Positions 1 through 8,432 are shown, counted from the stretch's first letter. The stretch is DNA of 32,286 bases from Chitinophagaceae bacterium UBA7600 (GCA_002478885.1 DLKC01000064.1:1-32286), one strand, 5' to 3'. The notes: generated from the sequence alone by a model not told the origin. Numbers and translations: made by a program.

Positions 1-408
1 TGTTTCGGATCAGTTCTAGATTGCGTTATAACAGCAGGTTCGCTTTTCTGTTACCAGCAGCGAATATCTGATGAACAGTGGCGTCAATGCCATTTACCTA
101 CCGGCAACCGTGCCCACGAACCGGAACCTTTGCTTTGATTTTCCGGCGGGTGAGGACACGCCGCCGGTAGTTTAATGGTCAATGGAGAAAGAGGTGAAAC
201 GACAGACGTGAGAGGGGAAGCGGGAATGGTGAATTGGGAAAGGGAAGAAAGAGTAAAGCGGGAGGTTATTTTTTTCATTGTTGAAAGTGCGGGTATGCCT
301 GGTTTACACTGGGCCATTCGGGATTTGGTTTGCCACTTTCATTGTCTTGACATAAAGCATACCATCATGGGTAAAATAAAAAAGCGAAGCTGTTGCCAAC
401 TTCGCCTG
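1..408. other. Gene-poor window start; no supported CDS
   Basis: No convincing gene is visible. All three plus frames entering from the window edge reach stops early (at about 17, 69 and 136), so at most the last few codons of an upstream gene could lie here. A 47-codon frame from 32 to 175 ends in TAA but has no credible start. Bases 178-270 are purine-rich and contain GACGTGAG and GGTGAATTGGG tracts, similar in flavour to the GTGAAT/ATTCAC tracts in the intergenic repeats further along. The right end (371-405) is the terminator of the tRNA. Confidence 0.5.
371..405 (-). terminator. Rho-independent terminator of the tRNA
   Basis: On the minus strand, four bases after the tRNA discriminator base, there is a stem GCGAAG/CTTCGC (384-389 with 400-405) with a 10-base loop, followed directly by a T-rich run (complement of 371-383). 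This is a standard intrinsic terminator for the tRNA read from the minus strand. Confidence 0.75.
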
Positions 409-482
409 TGGGCCCACTCGGGCTTGAACCAAGGACCCCCTGATTATGAGTCAGGTGCTCTAACCAGCTGAGCTATAGGCCC
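409..482 (-). tRNA. tRNA with anticodon CAT (Ile2 or elongator Met)
   Basis: A 74-nt cloverleaf reads on the minus strand. The acceptor stem GGGCCTA pairs with TGGGCCC (one G-U pair), the D-arm contains AGCTCAGCTGGTTAGAGC, the anticodon stem is CCTGA/TCAGG with loop CTCATAA (anticodon CAT), and the T-arm contains GGTTCAAGCC. The discriminator base is A and the following bases are CA, so CCA is not encoded. A CAT anticodon is read either as elongator methionine or, after lysidine modification by TilS, as isoleucine for AUA codons. The GGGCCT acceptor resembles what I recall of Bacteroidota tRNA-Ile, so Ile2 is slightly favoured, but the identity is not settled from sequence alone. It has its own promoter and terminator and is therefore probably monocistronic. 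Confidence 0.93.
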
Positions 483-511
483 GGCATTTTTTTCAAAATG
501 CTTTGGGAGCG

Positions 512-541
512 CAAAAATAGAAAAATCGCGATACTTTCCAA
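512..541 (-). promoter_or_regulatory. Promoter of the tRNA (Bacteroidota type)
   Basis: On the minus strand, TTGG (538-541) is followed by 18 bp and then TATTTTTG (512-519). This fits the Bacteroidota housekeeping pattern of a TTTG/TTG-like -33 element and a TAnnTTTG -7 element. The start point would fall near 507, about 25 nt before the mature tRNA 5' end at 482. Confidence 0.6.
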
Positions 542-561
542 GAATAAATAAGCTGCCTGCT

Positions 562-569
562 TAGATTTG
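562..569 (+). promoter_or_regulatory. Candidate -7 box, HAD phosphatase gene
   Basis: TAGATTTG matches TAnnTTTG exactly. Its last base is only 4 nt from the ATG at 574, so the transcript would be leaderless or nearly so. No convincing -33 TTTG is seen at the expected spacing. Confidence 0.4.
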
Positions 570-573
570 TAAC

Positions 574-1188
574 ATGCAGCAAGTAAAGAATATTATTTTC
601 GACCTCGGTGGCATTTTCCTCGATATTGATTTTAGCAAAACCTTTAATGCTTTCTCCCAGCTCGGCTACCCCCATTTTTACGAGCTGTATACCCAGCACC
701 ATGCATCTGACCTCTTTATCCAGCTTGAGACGGGGGCTATTACGCCCGGTCAATTCTGTGCACTGTTCCGGCAGGATTCAGGGACTGACTTAAGCAATGA
801 CCAGATCTTTTTTGCCTGGAATGCCCTGCTTGGCGGTTTCCCCCCGGCGCGTATCCAGTGGCTTGACGCCATCCGTAAGAAATACCAGGTGTATCTTTTC
901 TCCAATACCAACAAAATACACCACGCCGTTTTCAGCGAAACCTTCCGCCGCAGCAATAACGGCACTGAGTTCGACAGTTACTTTATCAAGAGTTATTACT
1001 CACACGAAATGGGCATGCGGAAGCCCGACCCCGGTTCTTTTTTGTATATCATTAACGAACTGGGCATCGACCCGGCGGAGACTGTTTTTATCGACGACAC
1101 TTTCAAAAACATAGAAGGCGCACAGGTAGCCGGACTACAGACCATTTTTTTACCGCCCCCCAAAACGGTGCTTGACACTGACCTTTAA
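574..1188 (+). CDS. HAD-family phosphatase, YihX-like
   Basis: A 204-aa soluble protein of the haloacid dehalogenase superfamily, subfamily IA. It resembles Escherichia coli YihX (alpha-D-glucose-1-phosphate phosphatase) along its length. Motif I is FDLGGIFLDID near residues 9-19, with the nucleophile Asp in FDLGG. Motif II is LFSNTN near 107-112. Motif III is the Lys in GMRKPDP. Motif IV is VFIDDTFKNIEGA, with the paired Asp that binds Mg2+. A helical cap lies between motifs I and II. By family it hydrolyses a small phosphorylated metabolite in the cytoplasm, but the substrate cannot be read from sequence. It is alone on its strand, divergent from the tRNA. The start follows a -7-like box almost directly. 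An intergenic repeat begins 11 bp after its stop. Confidence 0.9.
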   Translation: MQQVKNIIFDLGGIFLDIDFSKTFNAFSQLGYPHFYELYTQHHASDLFIQLETGAITPGQFCALFRQDSGTDLSNDQIFFAWNALLGGFPPARIQWLDAIRKKYQVYLFSNTNKIHHAVFSETFRRSNNGTEFDSYFIKSYYSHEMGMRKPDPGSFLYIINELGIDPAETVFIDDTFKNIEGAQVAGLQTIFLPPPKTVLDTDL

Positions 1189-1199
1189 TTTTTTCTTTT

Positions 1200-1250
1200 G
1201 GGCCCGGCAACAGTGCATGTGGCGACTGTAGTTGCGTCGCACTCTTGTAC
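1200..1250 (+). repeat. Intergenic repeat, copy A (sense, after HAD gene)
   Basis: The core GTTGCGTCGCACTCTTGTAC lies at 1231-1250 and is preceded by the conserved GGCCCGGC head at 1200-1207. It starts 11 bp after the HAD stop codon, in the same orientation as that gene. The core contains TGCG-T-CGCA, a near-palindrome. It is one of ten copies in the window. Confidence 0.8.
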
Positions 1251-1283
1251 AGCCGAACCTGCAGGGGCAGGAAATAACGGCAT

Positions 1284-1309
1284 AAAAAAAGGCTGTACTA
1301 AGACAGCCT
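1284..1309 (-). terminator. Rho-independent terminator of the PKD-like gene
   Basis: On the minus strand, downstream of the stop at 1342, AGGCTGT and ACAGCCT form a stem around a short loop (1290-1309), followed by a run of seven T (complement of 1284-1290). Confidence 0.75.
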
Positions 1310-1341
1310 CTTCCCGTTAAGACCGATTCCTGTTCCGGCCA

Positions 1342-1785
1342 TTAAGGTATTGTGCAGTCGAGCACGCGGGTTATTGTTATGGCGGGCGATGAAGGCGAGC
1401 TGCCGCAACTGTTGATTGCCCTTACTGAAATCGACTTTGCTGCAGGCCCCCATCTCACCTGCACTTTTGTGCCCGTGCCCGGAGCGACAATACCTCCACC
1501 TATTACGGTCCACACGTAAGATGTAGCTCCCGGAACCGGGCTGATAGAATAGGTACCGGGCAACCGCAGGCATACTATTGAACTGCCTGCAATGGGGCCC
1601 GGCCTTGCCGGCACGGTGCAGAATGCATTGAAATAACCAGGCTGCTCTTCCGCAGCAAGGCTTTCGTGATTGGCTGTTACCGCTGTTTTCACCCTGGCCG
1701 GGTTGCTTTCGTTGTTGTGGATTTTGCCGGCGCCTGTTGCAAGTACAAGCGAGAGTACCGCGGCAATTGAGTGCATTGTTTTCAT
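1342..1785 (-). CDS. Small secreted PKD-like domain protein
   Basis: A 147-aa protein if started at the ATG at 1785. An upstream in-frame ATG at 1881 is rejected because it lies before the likely -7 box and because the 1785 start gives a signal peptide directly (MKTMHSIAAVLSLVLATGAG). After about 60 poorly conserved residues comes one Ig-like/PKD-like domain: PGTYSISPVPGATSYVWTV, then a glycine-rich turn, VQVRWG, and ISVRAINSCGSS. This is the form seen repeatedly in Bacteroidota surface and gliding proteins, where it acts as a structural spacer. No T9SS C-terminal sorting signal follows, so it probably ends in the periplasm or is released. It has its own promoter with the shared 20-bp motif and its own terminator. 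The function is unknown. Confidence 0.75.
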   Translation of the reverse strand: MKTMHSIAAVLSLVLATGAGKIHNNESNPARVKTAVTANHESLAAEEQPGYFNAFCTVPARPGPIAGSSIVCLRLPGTYSISPVPGATSYVWTVIGGGIVAPGTGTKVQVRWGPAAKSISVRAINSCGSSPSSPAITITRVLDCTIP

Positions 1786-1842
1786 GGCTGTATGTTTTTT
1801 GGTTTTGTAATCAAATGCTGTTTTGTAAAGCATTTTGTTTTG

Positions 1843-1893
1843 TAAACATAACCCTGTACCATAGCGGTTGCAATACCCCAATGGGTGATTTTT
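1843..1893 (-). promoter_or_regulatory. Promoter with shared 20-bp motif, PKD-like gene
   Basis: On the plus strand the motif TACCCCAATGGGTGATTTTT is at 1874-1893. Exactly 23 bp downstream in the minus sense lies TATGTTTA (1843-1850), a one-mismatch TAnnTTTG box. The same motif and the same 23-bp spacing occur at 7516-7566 and 8433-8483. The leader would be about 50 nt. Confidence 0.6.
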
Positions 1894-2046
1894 GATCGTG
1901 CGCGGATGGGTCTGAAGGCTGGCTGCTGCGTAGCGCTGCTGCAGCCAAAATGAGTGATCCAGGATCGTTTCTCCCGGGACTTGAGCATAACGAAAGATGC
2001 CACCTGCACTGCAGATGGCATCCCAAAAAATACTTTCCTTTTCTTA

Positions 2047-5000
2047 CTAATAATCAGCAACCCGGATAGGGTCGGCCGGCTGGTTTACTTCTTTGTGTGG
2101 CTTAAGATCTTTCAGGATCAGCTCTATGGCTTTTTCCAACTGTGCATCGCGGCCATTGAGCAGGTCTTTCGGGTAGTTTTCCACTGCCACATCGGGAGCC
2201 ACCCCTTCCTGTTCAATGATCCATTTTTCTTCCACACCGAAGATGCCAATATTTGGCGCGGTGATATATGCGCCGTCCATTAAGCCATGCCCCCCCGCAT
2301 TGCCTACGAGGATACCAAAAGTGGTTGTGCCAACGAGTTTACCCACTTCCTTTGCGCGGAACATGTAGGGCATAAGGTCGCCACCGGACAACGCATGGGA
2401 GTTGATGAGCATTACTTTTGGCCCGTTGATAACCGCGTTGGGAATAGAGAAAGGCTTGTTATCGCGCTGGTTGGAATACATGACCGTTTTACGGCCGAGC
2501 AGGTCGACGATGTAGTCGGCTGCATAGCCGCCCATATTGGTACGGTCATCAGCGATCACCGCGTCTTTGTTTAGCTGGGAAAAGAAGTACCTGTTGAAAT
2601 AATCGTAACCGCCATCGGCAGTATTGGGCAGGTACACATAGGCGATCCTTCCACCGCTAAGCGAGTCTACTTTTTTGCGGTTGCTCTCCACCCAATCCAT
2701 CCGGCGCAGGCCGGCTTCATCGGTGACCGGGATGACGATAAAGTCTTTTGCATTTTGCATAGACGCTGAATCGTTCACGGTGATCTTTGTTTGCCTGCCG
2801 GCCGCATTCTGGAAGAGGCTGTACACATTTGTTTTTGCATCGAGCGGGATACCGTTTACGGCAAGCAGGTATTGTCCCTGTTTTACATCGATGCCAGGTT
2901 GGGTGAGCGGCGCGGTAAGATCGGGGTTCCAGTTCTGGCCTGAATATATTTTTTTGAAGCGGTAGTGATCATTCATGATCTCGTAATCAGCACCGAGTAA
3001 GCCCACGCTTACATTCTTTGTTTTGGGGAAATCACCGCCACCGGTAAACACGTGCCCCAACACCAATTCGCCGAGCATGTTCCTGAACAAATAATTGAGG
3101 TCGCTCCTGTGAGCGAGATAAGGAAGAAAGACGGCATATTTTTTCTTCAGCGCTTCGAGGTTGGCGCCGTTGGCATTTTTTACATAGAGAAAATCGCGTT
3201 CAATGCGCCAGGCTTCGTTGAACATTTGGGTCCATTCCTTTTCGGGATCAACATATACTTTTATCCCGCCGGTGTTCAGCGCGCCATCGCCCGCGTTTGG
3301 TTTGCCACCTGTTGCAACGATACCATAAGACCCGCCGGTGAAGTACAGCATTTTTTTGCCATCGCTGCTCACGATATAGGCAAGGATACCTGCCATAACC
3401 ACATCGGATTTTCTTTTATCGATATCGTAGGCGTTTAGTGTTGCTACAGGTGCATGATAGTCCTGGGTAAGGTAATACAATTGCCCGTCAACATTTGTGT
3501 TCAATGCGTATATATTCTTTGCAGGTATGGGCAGCGCTTCAATCCGGCTATGGATATTGTCCATATCAACCACTATATCGTTGTTTTTTGTGCTGTCTTC
3601 GGATGCGCCAGTTGATTTAGCAGCCTTGTCTTTCTTCGCTTTTTTATCCGCATCTGCAGCCGGGGCTTTTTCTTCTGTTGCAGCCACTGTTTCTTCATCA
3701 CTTTTTGGCTGAAGAATAGAAGGCGTTTTTTTCGAGAGTGCAACCGCGTAAACGCTACTTCTTGTTTCATGATCGTAGCTGCTCAGGTCGAGCCAGGCTT
3801 CGCCCGGGCCGTAATTTGTGCTGGCCGTAAAGAAAATGTATTTACCGTCTTTACTGAAAACGGGGTAATTGGCTTCTGCCATTGCATCGGTTAGCTGGTA
3901 CTTCTTTTTAGCAGCGATATTGTATAAAAAGACGGCGCCAAAATGATTGTCGACACGGTTGTTGTAGGTTATCCATTTTGAATCGGATGACCATGCGCAA
4001 TTGATATGCGGGTCGCCGGGTGTGTACCAGTCTTTATCAATTTCCACGGGTTTCTTTTCGTTGATATCGACCACAAAGAGCTTTCGTTGTTTGTCGAGGT
4101 AGGCGATCTTTTTGCTGTCAGGGCTCCACACCAGGTGGTAATAGAAACCAACGCTGTCGAGCTTTATGGTTACCGCTTCTTTCTCGCCTTTCTGGTCGCG
4201 CAGCTTTAGTGTGTACTCCCCGGTTTCGTCGCTGAAATAGGCGATCCATTTACCATCCGGGCTCCATGCGGGGTCGCGTTCATTTACAGCAGTGCTGTTG
4301 GTGATATTCCTGATATCGCCTTTATCAACCGGGACGGTAAATATTTCACCGCGCACTTCCATTACAGCCCGCACCCCTGTTGGTGAAATATTGAAGTTGT
4401 AGATATTACCATCTGCATCGGCGAAGTATGGGCGCTTGGTTGCCATATCTTCCTGTATGTTGACAGCAACGTGTGTTGACTGGCCTGTTGAGGCATTGAG
4501 TAAAAATATTTTACCAGCCTGTTCATAGGCGAGTTCGTTACCGTTGGCGGAGAGCGTTTTTACATCAATATCTCTCAAAGCTGTTACCTGCGTTACAGCT
4601 TTTGAGGAGAGGTTGTATTTATAAACATTCACGTAGTGGTTATCGCGGTCGCTGAGGAAGAAGATGGTGTTGTTGTCGGTCCAAACCGGTTGCCCGCTGT
4701 TTGACCGCGCGGCCGGTATTTCTTCCACGTCATGCGTTTGATTATTGAAGATCCAGATGCGCAGCATATCGCCTCCGCGGTAGAGCCTGAAGTTTGCCCA
4801 TTCATTTACATCCACTGAACGCACATAGGCAGTGAATTTACCATCGGGCGAAACGCTGCCCTGGCTTGCTTCCGGCATGGCCAGTTGTTGTTCGATACCG
4901 GTGTTTATGTTTACTTCAAAAAGCTGTTGCATAAAATTGTGCCATACCGACCGTGAGGAAGCGAATACAATCTTGTCGTTGCCATCCCAGTTTCTCACCA

Positions 5001-5316
5001 GGTCTTCGTAAGGATGAAAGGTCAATCGTTTTGGTGTGCCGCCAGCGGATGGTATGATGTACACATCGCTGTTGCCGTCATAGTTGCCGGTGAATGCGAT
5101 GAATTTACCATCTGGTGATAAAACCGGGTTCATTTCTTCGCCCATATTTACCGTGAGCCGTTGGGGGTTGGAACCATCGCGGTTGGCCGTCCATATATCG
5201 CCGCCATAGGCAAAAGCGATTTTGTTATTGCTTACAGAAGGGGAACGGAGCAGTAAGGTTTCCTGGGCGCTTGCGTTGATAGCCGCGCAAGCGAAGAGCA
5301 GAAGCAGTTTGTACAT
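2047..5316 (-). CDS. Tricorn-like S41 family protease, secreted
   Basis: A 1089-aa protein, the usual length for tricorn homologues. A signal peptide (MYKLLLLFACAAINASAQ) indicates export. Residues ~20-300 and ~310-560 are WD40/TolB-like beta-propeller repeats (SPDGKFIAFTG, SPDGKWIAYFSD, SPDSKKIAYLD). A low-complexity Lys/Ala/Glu linker follows at ~540-580. The C-terminal third holds the tricorn core, a PDZ-like region (GIDVKQGQYLLAVNGIPLD) and the S41 catalytic domain. His755 in GHVFTGGGD and Ser977 in HALSGGD fit the catalytic His and nucleophilic Ser. The acidic residue that follows Ser in archaeal tricorn (SDGD) is Gly here (SGGD). The family degrades peptides; the substrate here is unknown. 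The gene is monocistronic, flanked by repeat copy B upstream and the PKD-like gene downstream. Confidence 0.9.
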   Translation of the reverse strand: MYKLLLLFACAAINASAQETLLLRSPSVSNNKIAFAYGGDIWTANRDGSNPQRLTVNMGEEMNPVLSPDGKFIAFTGNYDGNSDVYIIPSAGGTPKRLTFHPYEDLVRNWDGNDKIVFASSRSVWHNFMQQLFEVNINTGIEQQLAMPEASQGSVSPDGKFTAYVRSVDVNEWANFRLYRGGDMLRIWIFNNQTHDVEEIPAARSNSGQPVWTDNNTIFFLSDRDNHYVNVYKYNLSSKAVTQVTALRDIDVKTLSANGNELAYEQAGKIFLLNASTGQSTHVAVNIQEDMATKRPYFADADGNIYNFNISPTGVRAVMEVRGEIFTVPVDKGDIRNITNSTAVNERDPAWSPDGKWIAYFSDETGEYTLKLRDQKGEKEAVTIKLDSVGFYYHLVWSPDSKKIAYLDKQRKLFVVDINEKKPVEIDKDWYTPGDPHINCAWSSDSKWITYNNRVDNHFGAVFLYNIAAKKKYQLTDAMAEANYPVFSKDGKYIFFTASTNYGPGEAWLDLSSYDHETRSSVYAVALSKKTPSILQPKSDEETVAATEEKAPAADADKKAKKDKAAKSTGASEDSTKNNDIVVDMDNIHSRIEALPIPAKNIYALNTNVDGQLYYLTQDYHAPVATLNAYDIDKRKSDVVMAGILAYIVSSDGKKMLYFTGGSYGIVATGGKPNAGDGALNTGGIKVYVDPEKEWTQMFNEAWRIERDFLYVKNANGANLEALKKKYAVFLPYLAHRSDLNYLFRNMLGELVLGHVFTGGGDFPKTKNVSVGLLGADYEIMNDHYRFKKIYSGQNWNPDLTAPLTQPGIDVKQGQYLLAVNGIPLDAKTNVYSLFQNAAGRQTKITVNDSASMQNAKDFIVIPVTDEAGLRRMDWVESNRKKVDSLSGGRIAYVYLPNTADGGYDYFNRYFFSQLNKDAVIADDRTNMGGYAADYIVDLLGRKTVMYSNQRDNKPFSIPNAVINGPKVMLINSHALSGGDLMPYMFRAKEVGKLVGTTTFGILVGNAGGHGLMDGAYITAPNIGIFGVEEKWIIEQEGVAPDVAVENYPKDLLNGRDAQLEKAIELILKDLKPHKEVNQPADPIRVADY

Positions 5317-5406
5317 AAACAGTTTTTACGGTTACAGAAGATTCGTGGGTAATAAATATAATACAATATTTTTTTGACCGGGCAGAAGAATATGCATCGG
5401 GCTTTT

Positions 5407-5426
5407 CTTGCGTCGCACACTTGTGC
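5407..5426 (+). repeat. Intergenic repeat, copy B (inverted partner of C)
   Basis: CTTGCGTCGCACACTTGTGC differs from the core consensus at a few positions. It lacks the GCCCGGC head and is oriented opposite to the flanking genes. With copy C it makes an inverted pair about 147 bp apart that could form a long stem in RNA. Confidence 0.7.
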
Positions 5427-5573
5427 TAAAGAACAACCATGGGCGTTCAGCCGCAGTAATTTCTTTTTGGAGAAGCGCCCGAAGCGCTCCACCTGCCGAA
5501 TGTAATTCCGGCGTACAAGAAGTGACATCCCGCATTATTGCGGGATTTCGCTGCGCTCAACAACGTACTGAAT

Positions 5574-5623
5574 GTACAAGTGTGCGACGCAACGAACGGT
5601 GCCACAGGCACTGCAGCCGGCCA
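5574..5623 (-). repeat. Intergenic repeat, copy C (sense, after S74 gene)
   Basis: The core is at 5574-5593 (minus-sense GTTGCGTCGCACACTTGTAC) and the head GCCGGCTGCAGTGC is near 5608-5621. Between them GTGCC-TGT-GGCAC is a perfect small hairpin. The copy lies downstream of the S74 gene in the same orientation, past that gene's hairpin. Confidence 0.8.
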
Positions 5624-5637
5624 CACTATTTAATTAC

Positions 5638-5665
5638 AAAGGCTCACCATTTGTGGCAAGCCTTT
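5638..5665 (-). terminator. Hairpin after the S74/T9SS gene, possible terminator
   Basis: On the minus strand AAAGGCT...CCAC-AAAT-GGTG...AGCCTTT forms a strong stem with a 2-nt bulge, about 70 bp after the stop at 5738. There is no long T run after it, so intrinsic termination is only possible. Confidence 0.45.
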
Positions 5666-5737
5666 GTTGTGTAGTGATGCAATCAACTGCAGGGCATTTC
5701 CTGTTAACAGTGTCGTATGCAAGGCATTGTCAAAAAT

Positions 5738-7438
5738 CTATTTGATAAGCAGCATTTTTTTGCTGTCGATTTTTTTACCGGCAACGATCAAGGTGTAATA
5801 GTATGTACCTGCGGCGAGTTCACCCGCATTAATGGAAACGGAGCCGGAGCCCTTGTTTACCAGCGCAAATGTTTTTACGGTATTGCCATTGGTATTGGTA
5901 ACAACGATCTGTGCTGCGGAGGCTGATGCAGGTACGTTGTAACGTATTACCGTGTTGCTGTTAAAAGGATTGGGTGCGTTTTGTTCGAGGGAAGCGCCGG
6001 AAATGTTTACAGACCTCGCATCGCTTGCATCTGAACTGGCAATCACTGCTGCATTGCTATTGTTAACCTGTTGTGTAAGTGCTTCTATTTTTTTATTTTG
6101 CTCTTCGATCATTTGTTGTTGTTGCTGCATACCTTTTATCAGAACAGGAATAATATCAGCATACATAACGCCAAGATGTGCAGCCGGAACTTTTTCGGTT
6201 TTACCTGTTACTTCATCTTTTTTTATTTCATAGTCTCTTACAACTTCAGGTAACACTGTTTTGAGTTCCTGGGCGATTAACCCGATTTTATCATCGCTGT
6301 TTGTTGCATTTTTCCAGTTGAATTTTACGGCGCGGAGTTTCATGATGTCTTTAAGGCCATAGTCCAGGTCCCTGATATTTTGTTTATCCCTGGCATCGGA
6401 AGTATTAATGGTGCCATCCTGCGCCCAAACGGATAACCAGCGGAATGAGCTGTTCCCGACGTTGTGAGTGAGATCGTTATCAGGAGTGAAATCAGCATGA
6501 CAAAGCAATTCCAGGGTATTGGTGCTAACGTTATCCTTTATGGTTTGCCCATCAAAAAAAGCCATCCCGTTTCCTGAAGTTGTTGCGGAAATATTTCCGC
6601 CCACTTTCAAAGCAGCACCTGTTTGAACGTCGCCACCGGCGTTGTTCAAAAAGAGTGTTGCCGCAGCACCTGCATTTCTTCGCTGAATTTCATTGGCATC
6701 TATGGCGATGTTGGAGCCGGACACATCGCCTGCTACAATATAACCTCCACTGGCCAAAGTCACATCCGTTCCACCGACAACATGCAACTTTACGTCTGGC
6801 ACCGTGGTACCAATACCAACATCCCCATCTGACTGCACCCTGATTCTTTCTGTGTTGTTTGTGCGTATGGCAAGGCCGGCATTGTCAGTAGTACCAATAA
6901 AATTGTCTGATGCCGAAGTGCCACTGTTGCCATTGATACCCCAACGGTTTAATGGGGCTGTCAGCGAAAGCCAGGCAGTTCCGTTGTAGCCCTGGAAGTC
7001 GGTACCGGTCCAGCGGATATTGCCGGCATTTGTAAGCGTACTGTTGCTTACCCTTAACCCCCCTGTAAATACCGCGTTTCCATCATTGGCGCCTACATAA
7101 AATACAGGCAACGCAGCACCGTCCCTAAACTCGTAGCGAAGGTTGGTTGAGTTAAAGAAAAGTCCATAATTGGGGTTGCCGCTGTACTGGAAAGCATAAC
7201 GGTTACCGCTTACACGATAACCCGAGGTACCAGTAAAACTTAAGTTACCGATTCCATCGAAAGACCCGTAATTGGCGGCGGCACCGAAGCGGCTGGTACC
7301 GATTACCTGCAGGTTAGCGGCGGGGGCTAATGTGCCAACGCCTGCATTGCCTGTTGTTGGAAAAGTGTTTGTTTGCGCATGCGCAATTGACGTGGTGATA
7401 GCAGCAGCTACCAGCATCGTGATTTTAACCGTTCTCAT
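5738..7438 (-). CDS. S74 chaperone-domain surface protein with T9SS sorting domain
   Basis: 566 aa from the ATG at 7438, chosen because it opens directly onto a signal peptide (MRTVKITMLVAAAITTSIAHAQ). The longer frame to 7546 would cross the promoter motif. The N-terminal half is a beta-rich, glycine- and asparagine-rich passenger (GNAGVGTLAPAANLQVIG, VGIGTTVPDVKLHVVGG) typical of tail-fibre-like repeats. At ~340-400 is a peptidase S74/intramolecular chaperone domain (SDARDKQNI, GLIAQELKTVLPEVV), with Ser347 at the usual self-cleavage position. A Gln-rich coiled coil follows at ~436-458. The last ~80 residues are a type A T9SS sorting domain (LEQNAPNPFNSNTVIRY to the Lys-rich end). It is probably a trimeric fibre displayed on the cell surface. 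Its promoter carries the shared 20-bp motif. Confidence 0.88.
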   Translation of the reverse strand: MRTVKITMLVAAAITTSIAHAQTNTFPTTGNAGVGTLAPAANLQVIGTSRFGAAANYGSFDGIGNLSFTGTSGYRVSGNRYAFQYSGNPNYGLFFNSTNLRYEFRDGAALPVFYVGANDGNAVFTGGLRVSNSTLTNAGNIRWTGTDFQGYNGTAWLSLTAPLNRWGINGNSGTSASDNFIGTTDNAGLAIRTNNTERIRVQSDGDVGIGTTVPDVKLHVVGGTDVTLASGGYIVAGDVSGSNIAIDANEIQRRNAGAAATLFLNNAGGDVQTGAALKVGGNISATTSGNGMAFFDGQTIKDNVSTNTLELLCHADFTPDNDLTHNVGNSSFRWLSVWAQDGTINTSDARDKQNIRDLDYGLKDIMKLRAVKFNWKNATNSDDKIGLIAQELKTVLPEVVRDYEIKKDEVTGKTEKVPAAHLGVMYADIIPVLIKGMQQQQQMIEEQNKKIEALTQQVNNSNAAVIASSDASDARSVNISGASLEQNAPNPFNSNTVIRYNVPASASAAQIVVTNTNGNTVKTFALVNKGSGSVSINAGELAAGTYYYTLIVAGKKIDSKKMLLIK

Positions 7439-7515
7439 AAGTGATTTTTTTTTGAGTGGTGTTTTAAAAAGCCTTGCGAACAGCCTTGCACGGCTGCTGC
7501 AAAACAATAACAATG

Positions 7516-7566
7516 CAAAGAGGCGGACTTTAACCGGCGTTTTCAATACCCCAACGGGTGATTTTT
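7516..7566 (-). promoter_or_regulatory. Promoter with shared 20-bp motif, S74/T9SS gene
   Basis: TACCCCAACGGGTGATTTTT (plus strand, 7547-7566) lies exactly 23 bp upstream, in the minus sense, of CCTCTTTG (7516-7523). That box keeps the TTTG half of TAnnTTTG. The leader would be about 70 nt. See the matching sites at 1843-1893 and 8433-8483. Confidence 0.55.
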
Positions 7567-7669
7567 ATTTGCTGAATAATGAGAAAGGTGCAGAAGTGGG
7601 TGATGCGGACAGGCCGGCTGCAGTTCCAGGCAAGTTGAAGTGCAGTTATCGCGATGAAGAGGCGTATTT

Positions 7670-8317
7670 TCAGGAAAGGCCTTGTTGAATGGCTTTCATT
7701 ATGGCTTCGCTGCGACTGGCAACGTGTAGTTTTTTATAGATGTGTTTTACGTGGGTGCGCACTGTTTCGTAACTGATGTATGCTTTGTCTGCGATGGCTT
7801 TGTAGTTGTGGCCTTCCACCATTAATTTAAGCAGTTCTTTTTCGCGGTCGCTTAACTGGTAATCGCTGTTTGCCGGCGTAGCCAATATGATGTTTTTATT
7901 GGCAAAGAAGCCCAGCACTTTTTTTGCCACGGCCATGCTCATTGGCGCGCCGCCATTGTATACTTCCGTAATGGCTTCGATGTATTTGTGTGGCGGGTCG
8001 TTCTTTAAAATGTACCCGGAGGCGCCTGCACAAAGGGCTTCAAAGATTTTATCGCTGTCGTTAAAAACGGTTTGTATCAGGATCTTGACTCCAGGAAAAG
8101 TGTCAGTGATTTTTTTTGAAACTTCAATGCCGCTCATACCCGGCATTTCAATGTCCATAAGGACTACATCGGGGTTGCTACGTTTTATATCAAGTTCCCA
8201 GCGGTTGCCGTCGGCAAATGCGCCGGTACAAATAAAGCCGGGCGTTCCATTCAAAATGGTTTGTAGTGCATCCCGCACCAGTTTATTGTCTTCAAATATG
8301 GCCACACGAATTTCCAT
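7670..8317 (-). CDS. NarL/FixJ-type response regulator
   Basis: 215 aa. The receiver domain spans ~3-120: the acidic pair is Glu9-Asp10, the phospho-acceptor Asp55 is in VVLMDIEMPG, Thr83 is the switch residue and Lys105 is in GYILKND. A linker leads to a LuxR-type helix-turn-helix (~148-212) with LSDREKELLKLMVEG and ISYETVRTHVKHIYKKLHV. This is the standard partner of HisKA_3 kinases: phosphorylation by the kinase promotes dimerisation and DNA binding. The propeller kinase gene ends 153 bp upstream on the same strand, and the other two kinases have no regulator beside them. The promoter carries the shared 20-bp motif, which suggests that this protein regulates itself and the S74 and PKD genes. 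That link is inference. Confidence 0.93.
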   Translation of the reverse strand: MEIRVAIFEDNKLVRDALQTILNGTPGFICTGAFADGNRWELDIKRSNPDVVLMDIEMPGMSGIEVSKKITDTFPGVKILIQTVFNDSDKIFEALCAGASGYILKNDPPHKYIEAITEVYNGGAPMSMAVAKKVLGFFANKNIILATPANSDYQLSDREKELLKLMVEGHNYKAIADKAYISYETVRTHVKHIYKKLHVASRSEAIMKAIQQGLS

Positions 8318-8432
8318 TGGTTATGCTTTTTATGTTCCCGGCATGGTTTATAATGGTAGCCCCGCATGTAGGGGATTACGCCGCAATCTTCAACGCCCGG
8401 TTCTTTGTGGAGCAATTGGGTATAAGCTTCTT

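Larger units (their letters stand above)
5317..5737. other. Gene-free spacer with inverted repeat pair
   Basis: The 421 bp between the tricorn start and the S74 stop contain repeat copies B and C facing each other, a hairpin TCCCGC/GCGGGA near 5528-5545 between them, GC-rich inverted tracts near 5470-5520, and the hairpin after the S74 gene. Reading frames here are short and show no family features. Confidence 0.6.

Noticed and set aside
1..175. Possible 3' end of an upstream protein gene at the window edge
   Set aside because: Each plus frame is interrupted within the first 140 bp and none of the short translations can be tied to a family.
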